Positions 62,714-64,000 of a stretch of 64,000 nucleotides of DNA are shown piece after piece. A program made the position numbers and the translations under genes. The stretch covers positions 992,001 through 1,056,000 of the forward strand of contig OX337233.1 in assembly GCA_946965045.2 (NCBI GenBank). The letters are read 5' to 3'. The DNA is from Epithemia pelagica. Lineage: Eukaryota; Bacillariophyta; Bacillariophyceae; Surirellales; Surirellaceae. Numbering within the stretch: position 1 is the stretch's first letter; each line of letters starts with the position of its first letter. The notes under the pieces were generated by a model. The model did not search any database. It was not told where the DNA came from and was given only the letters and a program-made list of their open reading frames with translations.

Positions 62714-64000
62714 ATGTCACTCCAGAACTATGCATGGCAGTCGGGGCTTGTCCTTTTGGAGCCAAAATGGAATGAAAACGACTGGCCGCATCTGGAGGGT
62801 GGAGGGCGTTGGATGTACGCTTCGGTTGTGCTGGATCATCTCGATCAAGACAACAACAAAGGACAAACAGTCGTGGTGTTGGGAGGAATTCGAGATGACG
62901 GCTGGGCCACCAATTCCGTACATGTATTGAATTTGTCAGAACCACGCAAGCAGTGGCGAAATGGGCTACCCATGAACAAGAGACTTGTGGACCATGCAGC
63001 TGTGGTCTGCAACGGAGGAGTTTACGTGATTGGAGGATTCGATCATGGTACGAGTTTAGATTGTATTGAATGGCTTGACGTGGACAGTTTGGTGCAATCA
63101 CCAAGCATCTCCAACAAGCATTGGACACCATTGAATTGTCGATTGTCAACAGGACATCATGAATGTTGCGCTGTTGCGGTTCGCAATCGATACATTGTGG
63201 TAATGGGTGGATACAACATGAGGGAATTCTCGCGTTTGTCGTCGGTTGATATCATTGATACCAGCAATCAGACTGTCGTTGCTGGGCCAACCATGACCGT
63301 TCCTCGATCATCCTGTGCCAGTGCAGTTGTTGGCCACCGTATCTTTGTCGTTGGCGACTCGGAGAAGTTCCCGGTGGAGTATTTGTTCTTTTCAGCGCCT
63401 TGTGACAATGAGGAGACAAAAAAGGAGACTGTTTCTACAGCCATTTCCTTCCCGTTCGCTTGGACACGTCTCCCCGATTTAGGGCTTTCTGTCCAACCGG
63501 ATCATCCTGCAGTGGTTGCGGTCGGATCCTGTCTGGTTGTGGCGCAAAAAGGCACATCCGTGAAAATCTTCGATACTCGTAGATACCGCCACCATGTGTG
63601 GAGTCTTCCTCCACTCGAAAAAGCCCTTACTAGGGGATTTACTCTGTTGACTGTGGACAGTCAAATCGCAGGGATTGGTGGACGTGGCAATCCGTCGTGT
63701 GCAACATTAGGACTAATGGACAAGAAGACGTGGTGTTTTTGTCAACTCCGTGAGCATGCCCCGAACGAATGGTTTGGTATGGCGAAATCAACTCGATCAA
63801 AGGTAAAACGCAGCCATCGAACAGAGTTCCGACAAACAATTATAATGGTACGTCGCATTTTTGCATGCATCGATTTGTTGGTCTCAGTGACAAGCCGACT
63901 CATGTATCTTTGTCTTGTCTTACGGTGTATCACTGACACACAGGCTGCCTACCTGAGAGATGCCAATTGCACGCCTAGCTCGTTGTTCTCGGCATTGCAT
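62714..64000 (+). CDS. Kelch-repeat protein (intact parent of the relics; runs off window)
   Basis: The frame is open from the ATG at 62714 (in-frame TGA at 62705 just upstream) to the window edge. Kelch blades with the Gly-Gly doublet: GQTVVVLGGIRDDGWATNSV (50-69), CNGGVYVIGGFDHGTSLDCI (99-118), VRNRYIVVMGGYNMREF (156-172), then HRIFVVGDSEKF (208-219). Such propellers usually mediate protein-protein contacts. A 96-bp in-phase intron is likely at 63848-63943 (GTACGT...CACAG), since exon 1 has 378 whole codons and the following AAYLRDANCTPSS is also seen as a separate piece in the relics. The segments NGGVYVIGGFD and VRNRYIVVMGG are the ones turned into hairpins elsewhere. The 3' end is outside the window. 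Confidence 0.75.
   Translation, partial: MSLQNYAWQSGLVLLEPKWNENDWPHLEGGGRWMYASVVLDHLDQDNNKGQTVVVLGGIRDDGWATNSVHVLNLSEPRKQWRNGLPMNKRLVDHAAVVCNGGVYVIGGFDHGTSLDCIEWLDVDSLVQSPSISNKHWTPLNCRLSTGHHECCAVAVRNRYIVVMGGYNMREFSRLSSVDIIDTSNQTVVAGPTMTVPRSSCASAVVGHRIFVVGDSEKFPVEYLFFSAPCDNEETKKETVSTAISFPFAWTRLPDLGLSVQPDHPAVVAVGSCLVVAQKGTSVKIFDTRRYRHHVWSLPPLEKALTRGFTLLTVDSQIAGIGGRGNPSCATLGLMDKKTWCFCQLREHAPNEWFGMAKSTRSKVKRSHRTEFRQTIIMVRRIFACIDLLVSVTSRLMYLCLVLRCITDTQAAYLRDANCTPSSLFSALH

Overview
The window looks like nuclear DNA of a diatom or close stramenopile relative. Genes have few, short GT-AG introns (about 83-303 bp) and include an SLC4-type bicarbonate transporter, a linker-histone H1 domain, REI1, a PPR protein and a DDT-WHIM-PWWP chromatin protein. 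Two LTR retrotransposons and a solo gag-like gene resemble the Ty1/copia-like (CoDi) elements of diatoms. The assignment rests on protein style and element type, not on any search.

Layout. 1-1.5 kb: a broken tyrosine-recombinase-like end and a ~420-bp direct repeat. 1.9-8.9 kb: SLC4 transporter (+), REI1-like ribosome factor (-), TPM-RING membrane protein (+). 9.4-11.2 kb: kelch-gene debris turned into foldback hairpins. 9,957-20,794: arm 1 of a 10.84-kb inverted repeat, holding a beta-propeller gene, a DDT-WHIM(-PWWP) gene, a methyltransferase-like gene and the body of an ATPase/nuclease-like gene. 20,795-35,904: a 15.1-kb spacer with the H1 head of the arm-1 ATPase fusion, a PPR gene, a small mitochondrial-type protein, a Harbinger-like MITE, a near-intact copia element nested between a second pair of inverted repeats, and the presequence-like head of the arm-2 ATPase fusion. 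35,905-46,744: arm 2, the same genes in reverse orientation. 47.4-54.1 kb: a copia-type gag-like gene split by a recent non-autonomous LTR element. 54.5-55.9 kb: an element with ~90-bp terminal inverted repeats. 56-64 kb: further kelch/TPM-RING mosaics, a broken membrane-protein gene, a P-loop ATPase, and an intact kelch gene running off the right edge.

Three things stand out. The inner ends of the inverted repeat cut the same ATPase at one codon and join it in frame to two unrelated heads (linker histone H1, and a mitochondrial-type presequence). The outer end of arm 1 lies in the loop of a foldback hairpin. That hairpin belongs to a local family in which short kelch-coding motifs face their own inverted copies, something the intact kelch gene does not show.

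Many genes carry a single lesion (one-base indel or lone stop) in an otherwise open frame. Some may be base-calling errors in a long-read assembly rather than true pseudogenes, and the inverted repeat itself needs read-level confirmation.
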